NCBI RefSeq assembly: GCF_019916025.1
Contig: NZ_CP079737.1
Span: forward strand, 1,240,001-1,304,000
From: Paraclostridium bifermentans
Lineage (GTDB): Bacteria; Bacillota; Clostridia; Peptostreptococcales; Peptostreptococcaceae
Direction of reading: 5' to 3'
Length of the DNA: 64,000 nt
This document shows, in pieces, positions 1 through 9,870 of the stretch (position 1 is the first letter of the stretch; the number at the start of each line of letters is the position of its first letter). The notes beneath the pieces were generated by a model, which saw only the letters and a list, made by a program, of their open reading frames with translations, did not search any database and had not been told where the DNA came from. The position numbers and the translations under genes were made by a program.

Positions 1-424
1 GTCTGATGCTTACAAAAGAAATAGTTTTAACTGTTTTATTAAGTTCTACAATTTTATTTGTAATATCATTTAAAAATGATATTAATATGTTTTTGTGATT
101 AGAACAAAAGTCTATAAAGTCATATTTATCAATAAACATTACTTCAGTTTTTGAATTAGATACAACTGTAGCTGGATATATATTTATATCTGAAAAAGTT
201 ATGACCTCACCAAATAAATTTCCTTTTGAAAAAGATGACATTAAAATAATTTTATCACCAGGTAAAAATCTTTTAATATCAACACCGCCGTCTAAAATCA
301 AACCTATAGAATTACAAGGATGACCTTCAAGGGCTATTATATCTTCCTTATTATAGTTTTTTATTGTATATTTAGAATCTTTAAATAAATCGAGTATTTC
401 TTTTTTAGTTAAGTTTTTAAACAT
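1..424 (-). CDS. Crp/Fnr-type cyclic-nucleotide-binding-domain protein, 3' end cut by window
   Basis: My own translation of the minus strand gives 141 residues from an ATG at 424 to the window edge. It begins [14 protein letters not shown] and carries a cNMP-binding beta-barrel pattern: [18 protein letters not shown], then [10 protein letters not shown], then a long C helix. This is the N-terminal sensor half of a Crp/Fnr-family regulator; the DNA-binding helix-turn-helix, if present, lies outside the window. A good ribosome site (AAGGTGGA) stands 6-7 bases before the ATG. The effector and targets cannot be read from this fragment. Confidence 0.8.
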   Translation of the reverse strand, partial: MFKNLTKKEILDLFKDSKYTIKNYNKEDIIALEGHPCNSIGLILDGGVDIKRFLPGDKIILMSSFSKGNLFGEVITFSDINIYPATVVSNSKTEVMFIDKYDFIDFCSNHKNILISFLNDITNKIVELNKTVKTISFVSIR

Positions 425-498
425 GATTCCACCTTATAAAAAAATTATTATTAGCCCAATTTAATTAAATTTAAGAATTTAAGATAGGCTTTAATAAA

Positions 499-1368
499 TT
501 ATAACATAGAGTAGTATTCAACTGCAAAATCTCGAAATTCTTTTGCATATTTACTAATATAATTATCCGGATGCCAAGAAATATTTATGTATCTTTTACA
601 AACAGGGTCTATAACTCTAAGCAACTTTAGAGAATCATCTGCATGTATACCCCATGAGATTTCAGGGATAAAACTTATACCGAGACCAGCAATAATCAAT
701 TGTTTAACTATTGAAGGTACATCGCTTTCAAATACTATAGTAGGATTGAAACCTGCATACTTGCAAAGTGAATAAGAAATAGTTCTAAAAGGTTTATTAG
801 ATTGAAAACTTATAAAATTTTCATTTGCGATTTCTTCTAAAAATATAGCATTTTTAGTAGCAAGAGGATGGTTAGTAGGCATACCTATAAATAATTCTTC
901 TTCTAATAAGGTTATAGAAAATGGATCATGGACCTCATCTAATGTAGAGGATATACAAAAATCAAAATTTTTATAATCTATTTCACCGTCAACATGCTGA
1001 AGAAGTTTAAAGGTAGTGTCGGGATGAGCTTTTTTGAAGTTTAAAATTAAATTAGGCAAGGTATTAGATCCAGCTAGAACTAAAAGCTTTATCTCTGGTT
1101 TTGATTGGTTGTTAGTATCGAGAAGTTCCTTAACTCCATTTTCTAAAATTGAAAGTGATTCATTAACCGTTTTTAAAAACATCTCTCCATTTGAATTTAA
1201 AATTATCTTTTTTCCATTTCTATCAAACAAATCGACGCCGATTTCCTTTTCTAATGAGTTAATAATTCTACTTAAAGCAGGTTGAACGATATGCAATTTT
1301 TTGGCGGCATTAGTCATATGTTGAGTTTTTGCAACTGTTTGAAAATATTTAAGATGAAGGAGTTCCAT
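499..1368 (-). CDS. LysR-family transcriptional regulator
   Basis: A 289-residue protein of usual LysR length. Residues 1-60 form the winged helix-turn-helix (LKYFQTVAKTQHMTNAAKKLHI, then QPALSRIINSLEKEIGVDLFDR), followed by the two-lobed ligand-binding domain. It is divergent from the AspT/SucE-type transporter at 1578, with 209 bases between the starts, and the transporter is followed by a CoA transferase and the methylmalonyl-CoA genes. LysR proteins usually control the divergent neighbour, so the transporter and perhaps the succinate pathway are the likely targets; this is inference. The ligand is unknown. The ribosome site (GGATGGTGAT) is rather far from the ATG, so the start is moderately sure. 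Confidence 0.9.
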   Translation of the reverse strand: MELLHLKYFQTVAKTQHMTNAAKKLHIVQPALSRIINSLEKEIGVDLFDRNGKKIILNSNGEMFLKTVNESLSILENGVKELLDTNNQSKPEIKLLVLAGSNTLPNLILNFKKAHPDTTFKLLQHVDGEIDYKNFDFCISSTLDEVHDPFSITLLEEELFIGMPTNHPLATKNAIFLEEIANENFISFQSNKPFRTISYSLCKYAGFNPTIVFESDVPSIVKQLIIAGLGISFIPEISWGIHADDSLKLLRVIDPVCKRYINISWHPDNYISKYAKEFRDFAVEYYSML

Positions 1369-1577
1369 TTAATAAAATCACCATCCTAGATTATATAATA
1401 AATTTGATATAAACATATAACAAACTATGTATTATACATTTATTAAATACTTATATAGAATATTCTTAAAGGCAATATATTTACTAACTTAACAATATTT
1501 TATTCAAGCAAGCAAATCAAATCATATCTAATTAACTTTCAGGAATTTATAATAAAAATTTAATAGGAGGAATGCAT

Positions 1578-2951
1578 ATGAGTTTTAATTTTGCAGATGT
1601 ATTTTTAAGCCAATTTATGCTTATGTTCATAGCAATTGTCACGGGACTTATATTTGGAAAACTTAGGTTTGGAAAATTTAAGTTTGGTATATCAGGAGCA
1701 TTATTCACGGGACTTATAATTGGATGGGGGGCTTTTAAATACGCAGCAAATGTACCTGAAGGTTCTCAAGCGTTTAAGTCTGCACAAGAATTACTATCAG
1801 TAGGTGTAGTATCAAGTGATTTTTTTGAAATATTTCTAATATTATTTGTTTGTGCAGTAGGATTATTAGCAGCAAAAGATATGGGTATAGTATTGAAAAA
1901 ATATGGCCTGAAATTTGTAGTACTTGGTATGATGATAACATGTACAAGTGCCGTAGCAACGTATGGAGCTACATTGTTTAGTGATGACTCAAATCCATAT
2001 GAAGTATCTGGGGTGTACACTGGAGCACTTACAAGTTCACCAGGGTTAGCAGCGGCAATAGAAACAGCTAGGGGGCATGCAACTCAAAGAGTAGCAGAAT
2101 TTAATGATATGAACCTAGTAGAAAAAGAACAATTCCTAAAAATGGCGGGAATAAAAGATATACCAAAAGATTTAAATGAATTTAAATTAACAGACGATAT
2201 AAAGCAACAGTATATAGTAAATGCAGAAGCAAGTATTGGGGCAGGGCATGCGATAGGATATCCATTTGGAGTATTGATAGTTATATTAGCTGTAAATTTC
2301 TTCCCAACAATATTTAAAATAGATGTAGAAAAAGAGAAATTGCAATATAAAAAAGAATTAGAGGATGCAAAGAAATCGAGCAATTCATCCAAAGAAATAA
2401 AAGAAAGTAAGTTTGATATTTTAGGATTTGTAATAGCATGTACATTCGGATATATAATTGGAAACATAAATATATATCTACCATTTATAGGTTATTTTAG
2501 TTTAGGTTCAACGGGTGGGGTTCTGATAGGATCATTAATACTAGGCTATATAGGTAAAGTTGGAAGTATAAGTTTTAGAATGGACTCAAAGGTTCTAGGG
2601 GTTATAAGAGATGTTGCATTAGCATTTTTCTTAGCGATTGTAGGATTAAGATATGGATACAAGGCTGTTGATGCGTTAGTAGGAGCTGGAGCATATCTAG
2701 GAATTGTTTCTGTTGTAGTTGGAACAGTAGGTATGATGGTTGGATTTTTCTTAGGTAAATATGTACTAAAGATCAATTGGCCAATGTTATCTGGAGCTAT
2801 ATGTGGAGGTATGACATCTACACCTGGACTAGGAGCAGCTGTTGAGGCCTTAGGGGGTGATGAACCAGCTGCAGGATATGGAGCAACGTACCCATTTGCA
2901 CTTTTAGGAATGGTTATTTTCACTATAATACTTCATAAATTACCGATGTAG
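1578..2951 (+). CDS. AspT/SucE-type (aspartate:alanine exchanger family) membrane transporter
   Basis: A polytopic membrane protein of about 457 residues with two related halves, each bearing the family signature: GALTSSPGLAAAIE in the first half and GGMTSTPGLGAAVEALGG in the second, followed by GYGATYPFALLG. The family includes the AspT aspartate/alanine antiporter and the SucE succinate exporter. It is shorter than AspT and shows no TrkA_C domains between the halves; a charged linker (about residues 245-270) sits there instead. I chose the ATG at 1578 rather than the one at 1572, because the AGGAGG at 1565-1570 is only one base from 1572 but seven from 1578. Position before a succinate/propionyl-type CoA transferase suggests transport of succinate or another dicarboxylate; the substrate is inferred. 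Confidence 0.85.
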   Translation: MSFNFADVFLSQFMLMFIAIVTGLIFGKLRFGKFKFGISGALFTGLIIGWGAFKYAANVPEGSQAFKSAQELLSVGVVSSDFFEIFLILFVCAVGLLAAKDMGIVLKKYGLKFVVLGMMITCTSAVATYGATLFSDDSNPYEVSGVYTGALTSSPGLAAAIETARGHATQRVAEFNDMNLVEKEQFLKMAGIKDIPKDLNEFKLTDDIKQQYIVNAEASIGAGHAIGYPFGVLIVILAVNFFPTIFKIDVEKEKLQYKKELEDAKKSSNSSKEIKESKFDILGFVIACTFGYIIGNINIYLPFIGYFSLGSTGGVLIGSLILGYIGKVGSISFRMDSKVLGVIRDVALAFFLAIVGLRYGYKAVDALVGAGAYLGIVSVVVGTVGMMVGFFLGKYVLKINWPMLSGAICGGMTSTPGLGAAVEALGGDEPAAGYGATYPFALLGMVIFTIILHKLPM

Positions 2952-2991
2952 TTATTGGATTTAAAATAAAATATGCTAGGAGGGGAAACTT

Positions 2992-4485
2992 ATGGATAAA
3001 AGATTAAGATGTGATGAATTAAAAAGCAAAGTAATGAGTGCTAAAGAAGCCGCTAAATTATTTGAGGATAATATGGTTGTAGGAACTAGTGGATTTACAC
3101 CTGCAGGATATCCCAAAGCAGTACCACTAGCTTTAGCTGATAGAGTAAAAAATGGAGAAAATATAGGTATTACACTTATAACTGGGGCATCTGTTGGACC
3201 AGAACTAGACGGAGCTTTAAGTGAACTTGGAATTATAAAAAGAAGGTATCCCTATCAAACAAATTCAAGTTGTAGAAACTCTATAAACAATTCATCTATA
3301 AATTATTCAGATATGCATTTAAGTCATACTCCACAATGGGTTAAGTATGGATTTTTTGGGAAGATGGATATAGCATTAGTAGAAGCAGTTGCTATAACAG
3401 AAGAAGGATATATAATTCCTTCTACATCAATAGGAAATTCAAATGTATTTGTAGAGTGTGCAGATAAAGTAATAATAGAAATAAATACATCTCAACCAAT
3501 GGATTTAGAGGGAATTCATGATATTTATAACTTAGAAGCTCCTCCAAATAGAAAGCCAATTCCATTAGTCAAACCTGATGATAAAATAGGAACTCCATAT
3601 ATTATTTGTAATAAAGATAAAATAGCAGCAATAGTATATACAGATATAAAAGATAAAACAAGATCTGTTGCACCTATTGATTCAGTATCAGAAAAAATGG
3701 CTAAAAATCTCATAAGTTTTCTAGAAAAAGAAGTAGAAGCTAAGAGACTTCCAAAAAATTTATTACCTCTTCAGTCTGGAGTTGGAAGTGTAGCAAATGC
3801 AATTCTTGGAGGTCTGGTAGAATCAAAATTTGAAGACTTAGTAGTGTATTCAGAAGTAATACAAGATAGTGTTATAGATTTAATAGGATGTGGAAAAGTA
3901 AGATTTGCATCGGGGACATCATTAACTATATCTCCAGAAAGACTAGATAATTTTTATGAGAATTTTAGTAAATATAAAGATAAATTAATTCTTAGACCTC
4001 AAGAGATAAGTAATAGTCCTGAAGTTGCTAGAAGATTAGGCGTAATAGCTATAAATACTGCAATAGAAGTAGATATATATGGAAATGTTAATTCAACTAA
4101 TATAATGGGTAGCAGAATGATGAATGGAATTGGAGGATCAGGTGATTTTTCAAGAAATGGTTATTTAACTATTTTTACAACAGAATCAATAGCTAAGGAT
4201 GGAAAAATATCTAGTATAGTGCCTATGGTATCACATCATGATCATACAGAACATGATGTAATGGTAATTGTAACAGAACAAGGTGTAGCAGATTTAAGAG
4301 GACTATCTCCAAAGGAAAGAGCAGAAGAAATAATAAAAAATTGTGCACATCCTGACTATAAAGATGCTTTATATGATTATTTCAATAGAGCTTGCGAAGG
4401 TAAGTATAAACATACACCACATATTTTAGAAGAATCTTTATCGTGGCATAAAAAATTTCTAGATGATGGAAGTATGATTAAATAA
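2992..4485 (+). CDS. Acetyl-CoA hydrolase/transferase family: succinate (propionyl-CoA:succinate) CoA transferase
   Basis: A 497-residue class I CoA transferase of the Cat1/ScpC/AarC type. The catalytic glutamate lies in YSEVIQDSVIDL near residue 300, and the succinate-CoA-transferase-like segment GNVNSTNIMGSRMMNGIGGS is present near residue 365. The enzyme should move CoA from propionyl-CoA (or acetyl-CoA) to succinate, giving succinyl-CoA for the mutase encoded downstream. It follows the transporter by 40 bases with a strong AGGAGGGG ribosome site, and is separated from the mutase by a 335-base gap with a hairpin. The exact donor acid cannot be fixed from sequence. Confidence 0.88.
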   Translation: MDKRLRCDELKSKVMSAKEAAKLFEDNMVVGTSGFTPAGYPKAVPLALADRVKNGENIGITLITGASVGPELDGALSELGIIKRRYPYQTNSSCRNSINNSSINYSDMHLSHTPQWVKYGFFGKMDIALVEAVAITEEGYIIPSTSIGNSNVFVECADKVIIEINTSQPMDLEGIHDIYNLEAPPNRKPIPLVKPDDKIGTPYIICNKDKIAAIVYTDIKDKTRSVAPIDSVSEKMAKNLISFLEKEVEAKRLPKNLLPLQSGVGSVANAILGGLVESKFEDLVVYSEVIQDSVIDLIGCGKVRFASGTSLTISPERLDNFYENFSKYKDKLILRPQEISNSPEVARRLGVIAINTAIEVDIYGNVNSTNIMGSRMMNGIGGSGDFSRNGYLTIFTTESIAKDGKISSIVPMVSHHDHTEHDVMVIVTEQGVADLRGLSPKERAEEIIKNCAHPDYKDALYDYFNRACEGKYKHTPHILEESLSWHKKFLDDGSMIK

Positions 4486-4542
4486 AAATTAAAATTTTTT
4501 ATTATAATAATGAAGAAAAATAAGTAATAGTTGCATTGTAAG

Positions 4543-4588
4543 TAGATAAATTCAATCAAAACATATGTGAATTGATTGAATTTATCTA
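4543..4588 (+). terminator. Perfect 17-bp inverted repeat, possible terminator
   Basis: Arms 4543-4559 and 4572-4588 are exact reverse complements around a 12-base loop that itself contains ACATATGT. It begins 57 bases after the CoA transferase stop and is followed by TATTTTC. The stem is AT-rich and the T-run is short, so it may terminate only partly or act as a processing site. Confidence 0.45.
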
Positions 4589-4680
4589 TATTTTCAAAAT
4601 TAAAGTTTGACAGTATGAAAGATTAAATTTTGAAAATTTCAAATTTTAAAGTGTAATTCAGTGATGAAATAAAACTTGCA

Positions 4681-4694
4681 TAAAAACGATTGCA
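4681..4694 (+). promoter_or_regulatory. cre-like operator (possible CcpA site)
   Basis: TAAAAACGATTGCA matches the catabolite-response-element consensus TGWAANCGNTNWCA except at the second position (A for G) and the twelfth (G for W). It overlaps the -35-like TTGCAA of the presumed mutase operon promoter, where CcpA binding would block transcription. Short degenerate matches arise by chance, so support is weak. Confidence 0.3.
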
Positions 4695-4820
4695 ATCTTA
4701 GGTGAAGGTATGTAATAATTTTAGTGAAGGGGTATTTATTAAAAATTTATATTAAAACTTAATATATATAATCTCTAAAAAATCATAATTGCTTAGAGAT
4801 AAAGAATAGGGGGAGTTCAT

Positions 4821-6491
4821 ATGACGAAAAACAAGGAACAAATTCAAGAGAGCTTTAATAAATGGGAGGAAGGAAAAGTTAATAAGTCTATAGCTAGATT
4901 CCCAGAAAGAAAAGAAAAATTCGAGTTTGACACAGGGCAAGAAATGAAAAGGTTATATACACCATTAGATGCAGAATTTGATTATGAAAATGATCTAGGA
5001 TATCCAGGCCAGTATCCATATACAAGGGGTGTTCAACCTACAATGTATAGAGGAAAATTCTGGACTATGAGAATGTATGCTGGGTTTGCAACAGCAGAAG
5101 AATCAAATCAAAGATATAAATATCTAATAGATCAAGGATCTATGGGGCTTTCAGTAGCATTTGACCTTCCGACTCAAATGGGTTATGACTCAGATGATGC
5201 AATATCAGAGGGAGAAGTTGGAAAAGTTGGAGTTTGTATAGATTCATTAGCAGATATGGAAATATTATTTGATGGTATACCTTTAGACAAGGTATCAACA
5301 TCAATGACTATAAATGCACCAGCATCAGTACTTTTAGCAATGTACATAGCAGTTGCTGAAAAGCAAGGAGTTTCAGCTGACAAATTAAGAGGTACGATAC
5401 AAAATGATATATTAAAAGAATATGTAGCAAGGGGAACATATATATTCCCAGTAAAACCATCCATGAGATTAATAACTGATATATTTGAATATTGTTCAAA
5501 AGAAGTACCTAAATGGAACACGATAAGTATATCAGGTTATCATATAAGAGAAGCAGGATCAAATGCAGTTCAAGAAGTAGCCTTTACATTAGCTGATGGT
5601 ATAGCATATGTAAACTCAGCTATAGCAGCAGGTTTAAATGTAGATGACTTTGCACCTAGATTATCATTCTTCTTCAATGCACATAACAACTTATTAGAAG
5701 AGGTTGCAAAATTTAGAGCAGCAAGAAGAATATGGGCAAAAGTTATGAAAGAAAGATTTAAAGCGACTAATCCAAAATCATGGGCACTTAAGTTCCATAC
5801 TCAAACAGCTGGTTGTACACTTACAGCACAACAACCTGAAAATAACATAGTCAGAGTGGCAATTCAAACATTAGCAGCAGTACTTGGAGGTACTCAATCA
5901 TTACACACAAATTCAAAAGACGAAGCCCTAGCACTTCCAACAGAAGATTCAGTAAGAGTAGCACTTAGAACACAACAAATTGTAGCACACGAAAGTGGAG
6001 TAGCGGATAGTATAGATCCACTAGCAGGTTCTTATTATATAGAAAGTCTAACTAACCAAATAGAAGAAGAAGCATTAAGATTAATAGAAAAAATAGATGA
6101 ATTAGGTGGAGCACCACAAGCTATAGAAAAAGGATTTATACAACAAGAAATAATGGATAGTGCATATAGATATCAAAAAGAAATTGAAAATAACGATAGA
6201 ATTATAGTTGGAGTTAATAAATTCCAAATAGAAGAACAATCTCCAAAAGGATTATTAAAAGTTGATCCAATGGTTGGAGAAAGACAAAAAGAAAAGATAC
6301 AAGAACTTAAAGAAAGAAGAAATGGTGAAAAAGTTAAACAAGCTCTAGAAGCACTTAGAAAAGCTTGTAATTCTGATGAAAATGTAATGCCATATATATT
6401 AGAAGCAGTTAGAGAATATGCTACATTAGGAGAAGTTTGTGGCGTTATGAGAGAAGAGTTTGGTGAATATAAACAAACGGTTATGATATAG
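4821..6491 (+). CDS. mcmA1: Methylmalonyl-CoA mutase, large (catalytic) subunit
   Basis: A 556-residue TIM-barrel catalytic chain without a C-terminal B12 domain, matching the two-subunit mutase architecture. The family signature [17 protein letters not shown] is present near residue 70, followed by [17 protein letters not shown] and, later, [18 protein letters not shown] and the [21 protein letters not shown] segment. It interconverts succinyl-CoA and methylmalonyl-CoA using adenosylcobalamin carried by the small subunit encoded 13 bases downstream. In this context it runs from succinyl-CoA to (R)-methylmalonyl-CoA. The ATG follows an AGGGGGAG ribosome site. Related isobutyryl-CoA and ethylmalonyl-CoA mutases share the fold, but the epimerase and decarboxylase neighbours favour methylmalonyl-CoA. 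Confidence 0.95.
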   Translation: MTKNKEQIQESFNKWEEGKVNKSIARFPERKEKFEFDTGQEMKRLYTPLDAEFDYENDLGYPGQYPYTRGVQPTMYRGKFWTMRMYAGFATAEESNQRYKYLIDQGSMGLSVAFDLPTQMGYDSDDAISEGEVGKVGVCIDSLADMEILFDGIPLDKVSTSMTINAPASVLLAMYIAVAEKQGVSADKLRGTIQNDILKEYVARGTYIFPVKPSMRLITDIFEYCSKEVPKWNTISISGYHIREAGSNAVQEVAFTLADGIAYVNSAIAAGLNVDDFAPRLSFFFNAHNNLLEEVAKFRAARRIWAKVMKERFKATNPKSWALKFHTQTAGCTLTAQQPENNIVRVAIQTLAAVLGGTQSLHTNSKDEALALPTEDSVRVALRTQQIVAHESGVADSIDPLAGSYYIESLTNQIEEEALRLIEKIDELGGAPQAIEKGFIQQEIMDSAYRYQKEIENNDRIIVGVNKFQIEEQSPKGLLKVDPMVGERQKEKIQELKERRNGEKVKQALEALRKACNSDENVMPYILEAVREYATLGEVCGVMREEFGEYKQTVMI

Positions 6492-6504
6492 GGGGTATAT
6501 TGAT

Positions 6505-6906
6505 ATGAGACCAATAAGAGTATTAGTTGCAAAACCAGGATTAGATGGACATGATAGAGGAGCTAAAGTAATAGCAAGAGCATTAAGAGATGCTGGTATG
6601 GAGGTTATATATACAGGGCTTAGACAAACTCCAGAACAAATTGTAGCAGCAGCTATACAAGAAGACGTTGATGTTGTTGCAATGAGTATATTATCAGGAG
6701 CTCATAACCACTTACTACCGAAAGTTGTAGAATTGTTAAATGAAGAAGAAGCTGATGATATATTAGTAATAGGTGGAGGAGTAATTCCTGAAGATGATAT
6801 TCCATACTTAAAAGAAAAAGGAATTGCAGAAATATTTACTCCAGGAACTCCAACTTCAATGACTATAGACTTTATTAGAGAGAATCTTAAAAGAGCATTA
6901 GCTTAA
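6505..6906 (+). CDS. mcmA2: Methylmalonyl-CoA mutase, small cobalamin-binding subunit
   Basis: A 133-residue Rossmann-like B12-binding protein. The cobalamin motif DxHxxG is seen as D14-G-H16-D-R-G19, with H16 the expected lower cobalt ligand; the later [13 protein letters not shown] and [11 protein letters not shown] segments are the usual loops around the nucleotide tail. It corresponds to the C-terminal domain of single-chain mutases, here split off as its own gene 13 bases after the catalytic subunit. It should form a complex with the large subunit and be loaded and protected by MeaB, the next gene. Confidence 0.95.
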   Translation: MRPIRVLVAKPGLDGHDRGAKVIARALRDAGMEVIYTGLRQTPEQIVAAAIQEDVDVVAMSILSGAHNHLLPKVVELLNEEEADDILVIGGGVIPEDDIPYLKEKGIAEIFTPGTPTSMTIDFIRENLKRALA

Positions 6907-6919
6907 AAAGGAGATAAAT

Positions 6920-7855
6920 ATGAAAGATATAGTGAATAGGGTACTAGAAGGCAAAAAAAGAGATTGTGCTAGACTTATCACTATTGTAGAAAATGAGCAG
7001 CCTGGATATGAAGATGCTTTAAAAGACATATATAAACACACTGGAAGGGCCTATGTTATAGGGATAACAGGTCCTCCTGGTGCTGGAAAATCTACTTTAA
7101 CTGATAAGTTAGTTAAACTTATAAGAAAAGAGGGTAAAAAAGTAGGAATTATAGCAATAGATCCAACAAGTCCCTTTACAAAAGGAGCTATACTTGGGGA
7201 TAGAATCAGAATGAATGACTTAAATACAGATAAAGATGTATTTATAAGATCTATGGGAACAAGAGGAAGTTTAGGTGGACTATCTAATGCAACTCAAGCT
7301 GCTATAAAAGTTTTAGATGCTTATGGATGTGAGTATATATTTATAGAAACTGTAGGGGTTGGCCAATCAGAAATAGATATAGTTAAAACTGCAGATACAA
7401 CTCTTATTGTCATGGTACCAGGTTTAGGTGATGATATACAGGCAATAAAAGCTGGAGTTATGGAAATTGCGGATGTATTTGCAGTAAATAAGGCAGATAA
7501 AGATGGAGCAAAGAGAACATCATTAGAGATAGAAATGATGTTAGACTTTAAGAAAGATTGGGAATTTAGACCACCTGTAAGTTTAGCTATTGCTGAAACT
7601 GGTGATGGAATAGATAAAGTTTATGAAAATATATTGAAACATAGGAAGTTTTTAGAAGAAAGCAATAAATTAAATGAAAAAAGATTAGAAAGAAATAGAA
7701 TTGAAGTTAAGGAATTAGTCCAAAAGAAAGTATCTAGCTTAGTTAAAAATTTAGAGTATACAAAAGAGGTTGATGATTTATTATTAAAAACTATAAGTAA
7801 AGAAATTGACCCATACTCTATAAGTAATATGTTATTTGAAAAAGTTACAAAATAA
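6920..7855 (+). CDS. meaB: MeaB-type G-protein chaperone of methylmalonyl-CoA mutase
   Basis: A 311-residue SIMIBI-class GTPase. The P-loop GPPGAGKST is at residues 51-59, with IDPTSPFTKGAILGDRIRM as the switch-like segment, ETVGVGQSE as the Walker B region, and NKADKDG as the base-specificity motif. MeaB/ArgK proteins bind methylmalonyl-CoA mutase, gate cofactor loading and protect it from inactivation. It lies 13 bases after the B12 subunit and 15 before the epimerase, so translation is probably coupled across the operon. The helical C-terminal dimerisation arm (about residues 255-311) is intact. Confidence 0.95.
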   Translation: MKDIVNRVLEGKKRDCARLITIVENEQPGYEDALKDIYKHTGRAYVIGITGPPGAGKSTLTDKLVKLIRKEGKKVGIIAIDPTSPFTKGAILGDRIRMNDLNTDKDVFIRSMGTRGSLGGLSNATQAAIKVLDAYGCEYIFIETVGVGQSEIDIVKTADTTLIVMVPGLGDDIQAIKAGVMEIADVFAVNKADKDGAKRTSLEIEMMLDFKKDWEFRPPVSLAIAETGDGIDKVYENILKHRKFLEESNKLNEKRLERNRIEVKELVQKKVSSLVKNLEYTKEVDDLLLKTISKEIDPYSISNMLFEKVTK

Positions 7856-7870
7856 CAAGGGGGAGTAGTT

Positions 7871-8281
7871 ATGGATATATTAAGAGTTGATCATGTAGGA
7901 ATAGCGGTTAATAACTTAGAGGAAACTTTAAGGTTCTATGAAGATGTACTGGGATTAAAATGCCAAGGAACTGAAATTGTTGAAGATCAAAAGGTAAAAG
8001 TAGCTTTTTTACCAGTTGGAGATACAGAACTTGAACTATTAGAATCTACAACAGAAGATGGACCAATAGCTAAATTTATAGCAAAAAATGGTGGACGTGG
8101 AGGAATACAACACGTTGCAGTTAGAGTTGACAATATAGAAAAAGCTATAGAAGAAGTTAAGGCTAAGGGATATAAAATGATAGATGAAAAACCAAGATAT
8201 GGAGCTGGTAATGCTAAAATAGCATTTTGCCACCCAAAAGGAACAGATGGAGTTTTATTAGAACTAAGTGAAAGAAATTAA
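7871..8281 (+). CDS. mce: Methylmalonyl-CoA epimerase
   Basis: A 136-residue protein of the vicinal-oxygen-chelate (glyoxalase) fold, made of two beta-alpha-beta-beta-beta repeats. Likely metal ligands are H8 (VDHVGIAV), H81 (IQHVAVRV) and E131 (LLELSE). It interconverts the (R)- and (S)-methylmalonyl-CoA epimers, linking the mutase to the (S)-specific decarboxylase encoded next. Length is typical. A GGGGGAG ribosome site precedes the ATG. Related glyoxalase-fold enzymes exist, but the operon settles the assignment. Confidence 0.95.
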   Translation: MDILRVDHVGIAVNNLEETLRFYEDVLGLKCQGTEIVEDQKVKVAFLPVGDTELELLESTTEDGPIAKFIAKNGGRGGIQHVAVRVDNIEKAIEEVKAKGYKMIDEKPRYGAGNAKIAFCHPKGTDGVLLELSERN

Positions 8282-8308
8282 ATATAACAAAAATTTGGGG
8301 GTGATTTT

Positions 8309-9856
8309 GTGTCACAAGAAAAGTTAAATTTACTTTATGAAAAAAGACATAAAATAGAACAAGGTGGGGGACAAAAAAGAATAGATAAACAACATTCATC
8401 AGGCAAATTAACTGCAAGAGAAAGATTAAATCAATTATTTGATGAAAATACATTCGTTGAATTAGATGCATTTGTAAAACATAGATGTACAAATTTTGGA
8501 ATGGAAAGCAAGGAAATACCAGGAGAAGGTGTAGTTACAGGATATGGTAAAGTGGAAGGCAGATTAGTTTGTGCATTTGCACAAGACTTTACTGTGCTTG
8601 GCGGGTCACTAGGGGAAATGCATGCGAAAAAAATTGGAAAAGTTATGGATACTGCTTTAAAGCTAGGAGCACCTGTTGTTGGACTTAATGATTCAGGAGG
8701 AGCTAGAATTCAAGAAGCTGTTGATGCACTTGCAGGATATGGAGAAATATTTTATAAAAACACAATTGCATCAGGTGTAGTTCCTCAAATTTCTGCAATA
8801 ATGGGGCCTTGTGCAGGAGGAGCTGTTTATTCTCCAGCATTAACAGACTTTGTATATATGGTAGATAAAACTAGTCAAATGTTTATAACAGGACCTCAAG
8901 TTATAAAAACTGTTACTGGAGAAGAAGTAACAGCTGAAGAATTAGGGGGAGCATCAACTCATAACACAACTTCTGGAGTTGCTCACTTTATGGCTTCAAA
9001 TGATGAAGATTGTATAGCTCAAATAAGAAAATTATTATCGTTTCTACCTTCCAATAACTCTGAAAAAGCACCTATAGTAGAATGTCAAGATGATCCAAAT
9101 AGAAAAAATGATGCTTTAAATAGTATAATACCAGATGGTTCAAATAAACCGTATGATATGAAAGAAATTATATATGAAATAATAGACGATGGTGATTTTT
9201 ATGAAGTTCAACCATTCTTTGCTCAAAATATAATAACAGGTTTTGCAAGAGTAAATGGTGAAAGTATCGGAATAATTGCAAATCAACCAAAGATTATGGC
9301 TGGATCACTTGATATAAATGCATCAGATAAATCATCAAGATTTATAAGAACTTGTGATGCTTTTAATATACCTATACTTAGTTTAGTTGATGTACCAGGA
9401 TTTTTACCAGGAACATCTCAAGAATATGGAGGTATAATCCGTCATGGTGCAAAAATGCTTTACGCATATAGTGAGGCTACAGTTCCTAAAATTACATTAA
9501 TAACTAGAAAAGCTTATGGTGGTTCGTACCTTGCAATGTGTTCTAAAGATTTAGGAGCTGATATGGTATTTGCTTGGCCAACAGCAGAAGTTGCAGTTAT
9601 GGGACCTAGTGGAGCTGCCAATATAATATTTAAAAATGATATTAAAAATGCTAAAGATCAAAAAGAAATGAGAGAAATAAAGATAAAAGAATATACAGAT
9701 GAATTTGCAACTCCATATAAGGCGGCTGAAAGAGGATATATAGATGATGTAATAGAACCTTCATTATCTAGAATAAGAATAGCAGATGCTATTGATACAT
9801 TAGCATCTAAGCGTGAAGAGAGACCTCCTAAAAAACATGGAAATATACCTTTATAG
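8309..9856 (+). CDS. mmdA: Methylmalonyl-CoA decarboxylase alpha subunit (carboxyltransferase)
   Basis: A 515-residue acyl-CoA carboxyltransferase of crotonase fold. Both halves show oxyanion-hole glycines: GLNDSGGARIQEAVDAL in the N-terminal half and LVDVPGFLPGTSQEYGGIIRHGAK in the C-terminal half. The same family serves as propionyl-CoA carboxylase beta chain, but the next three genes encode the OadG-like, biotin-carrier and membrane beta subunits, so this is the alpha chain of the sodium-pumping decarboxylase. It moves the carboxyl group of (S)-methylmalonyl-CoA to biotin, releasing propionyl-CoA. It starts with GTG after GGGGGTGAT. Confidence 0.93.
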   Translation: MSQEKLNLLYEKRHKIEQGGGQKRIDKQHSSGKLTARERLNQLFDENTFVELDAFVKHRCTNFGMESKEIPGEGVVTGYGKVEGRLVCAFAQDFTVLGGSLGEMHAKKIGKVMDTALKLGAPVVGLNDSGGARIQEAVDALAGYGEIFYKNTIASGVVPQISAIMGPCAGGAVYSPALTDFVYMVDKTSQMFITGPQVIKTVTGEEVTAEELGGASTHNTTSGVAHFMASNDEDCIAQIRKLLSFLPSNNSEKAPIVECQDDPNRKNDALNSIIPDGSNKPYDMKEIIYEIIDDGDFYEVQPFFAQNIITGFARVNGESIGIIANQPKIMAGSLDINASDKSSRFIRTCDAFNIPILSLVDVPGFLPGTSQEYGGIIRHGAKMLYAYSEATVPKITLITRKAYGGSYLAMCSKDLGADMVFAWPTAEVAVMGPSGAANIIFKNDIKNAKDQKEMREIKIKEYTDEFATPYKAAERGYIDDVIEPSLSRIRIADAIDTLASKREERPPKKHGNIPL

Positions 9857-9870
9857 GAAGGTGGTAAATT

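Larger units (their letters stand above)
4486..4820. other. 335-base gap: hairpin, cre-like site and probable promoter
   Basis: The gap holds a perfect 17-bp inverted repeat (4543-4588), a cre-like sequence (4681-4694) and a weak promoter-like pair TTGCAA (4690-4695) and TAATAA (4713-4718) with a TG just before the latter. No open reading frame here looks like a gene. The methylmalonyl-CoA operon therefore probably has its own promoter as well as possible read-through from the CoA transferase. Confidence 0.5.

Noticed and set aside
425-498. Weak AGCC/GGCT pairing with a T-run on the minus strand after the LysR gene
   Set aside because: The stem is only four or five bases with a loop of about 30, too weak to call a terminator.
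2084-2923. Two long minus-strand open frames (127 and 125 residues) inside the transporter gene
   Set aside because: They lie antisense to a strongly conserved membrane-protein gene, have no ribosome sites, and their composition is that of a frame shadow.
5183-5521. 112-residue minus-strand frame inside the mutase gene
   Set aside because: Antisense shadow of a well-conserved coding sequence, without a ribosome site.
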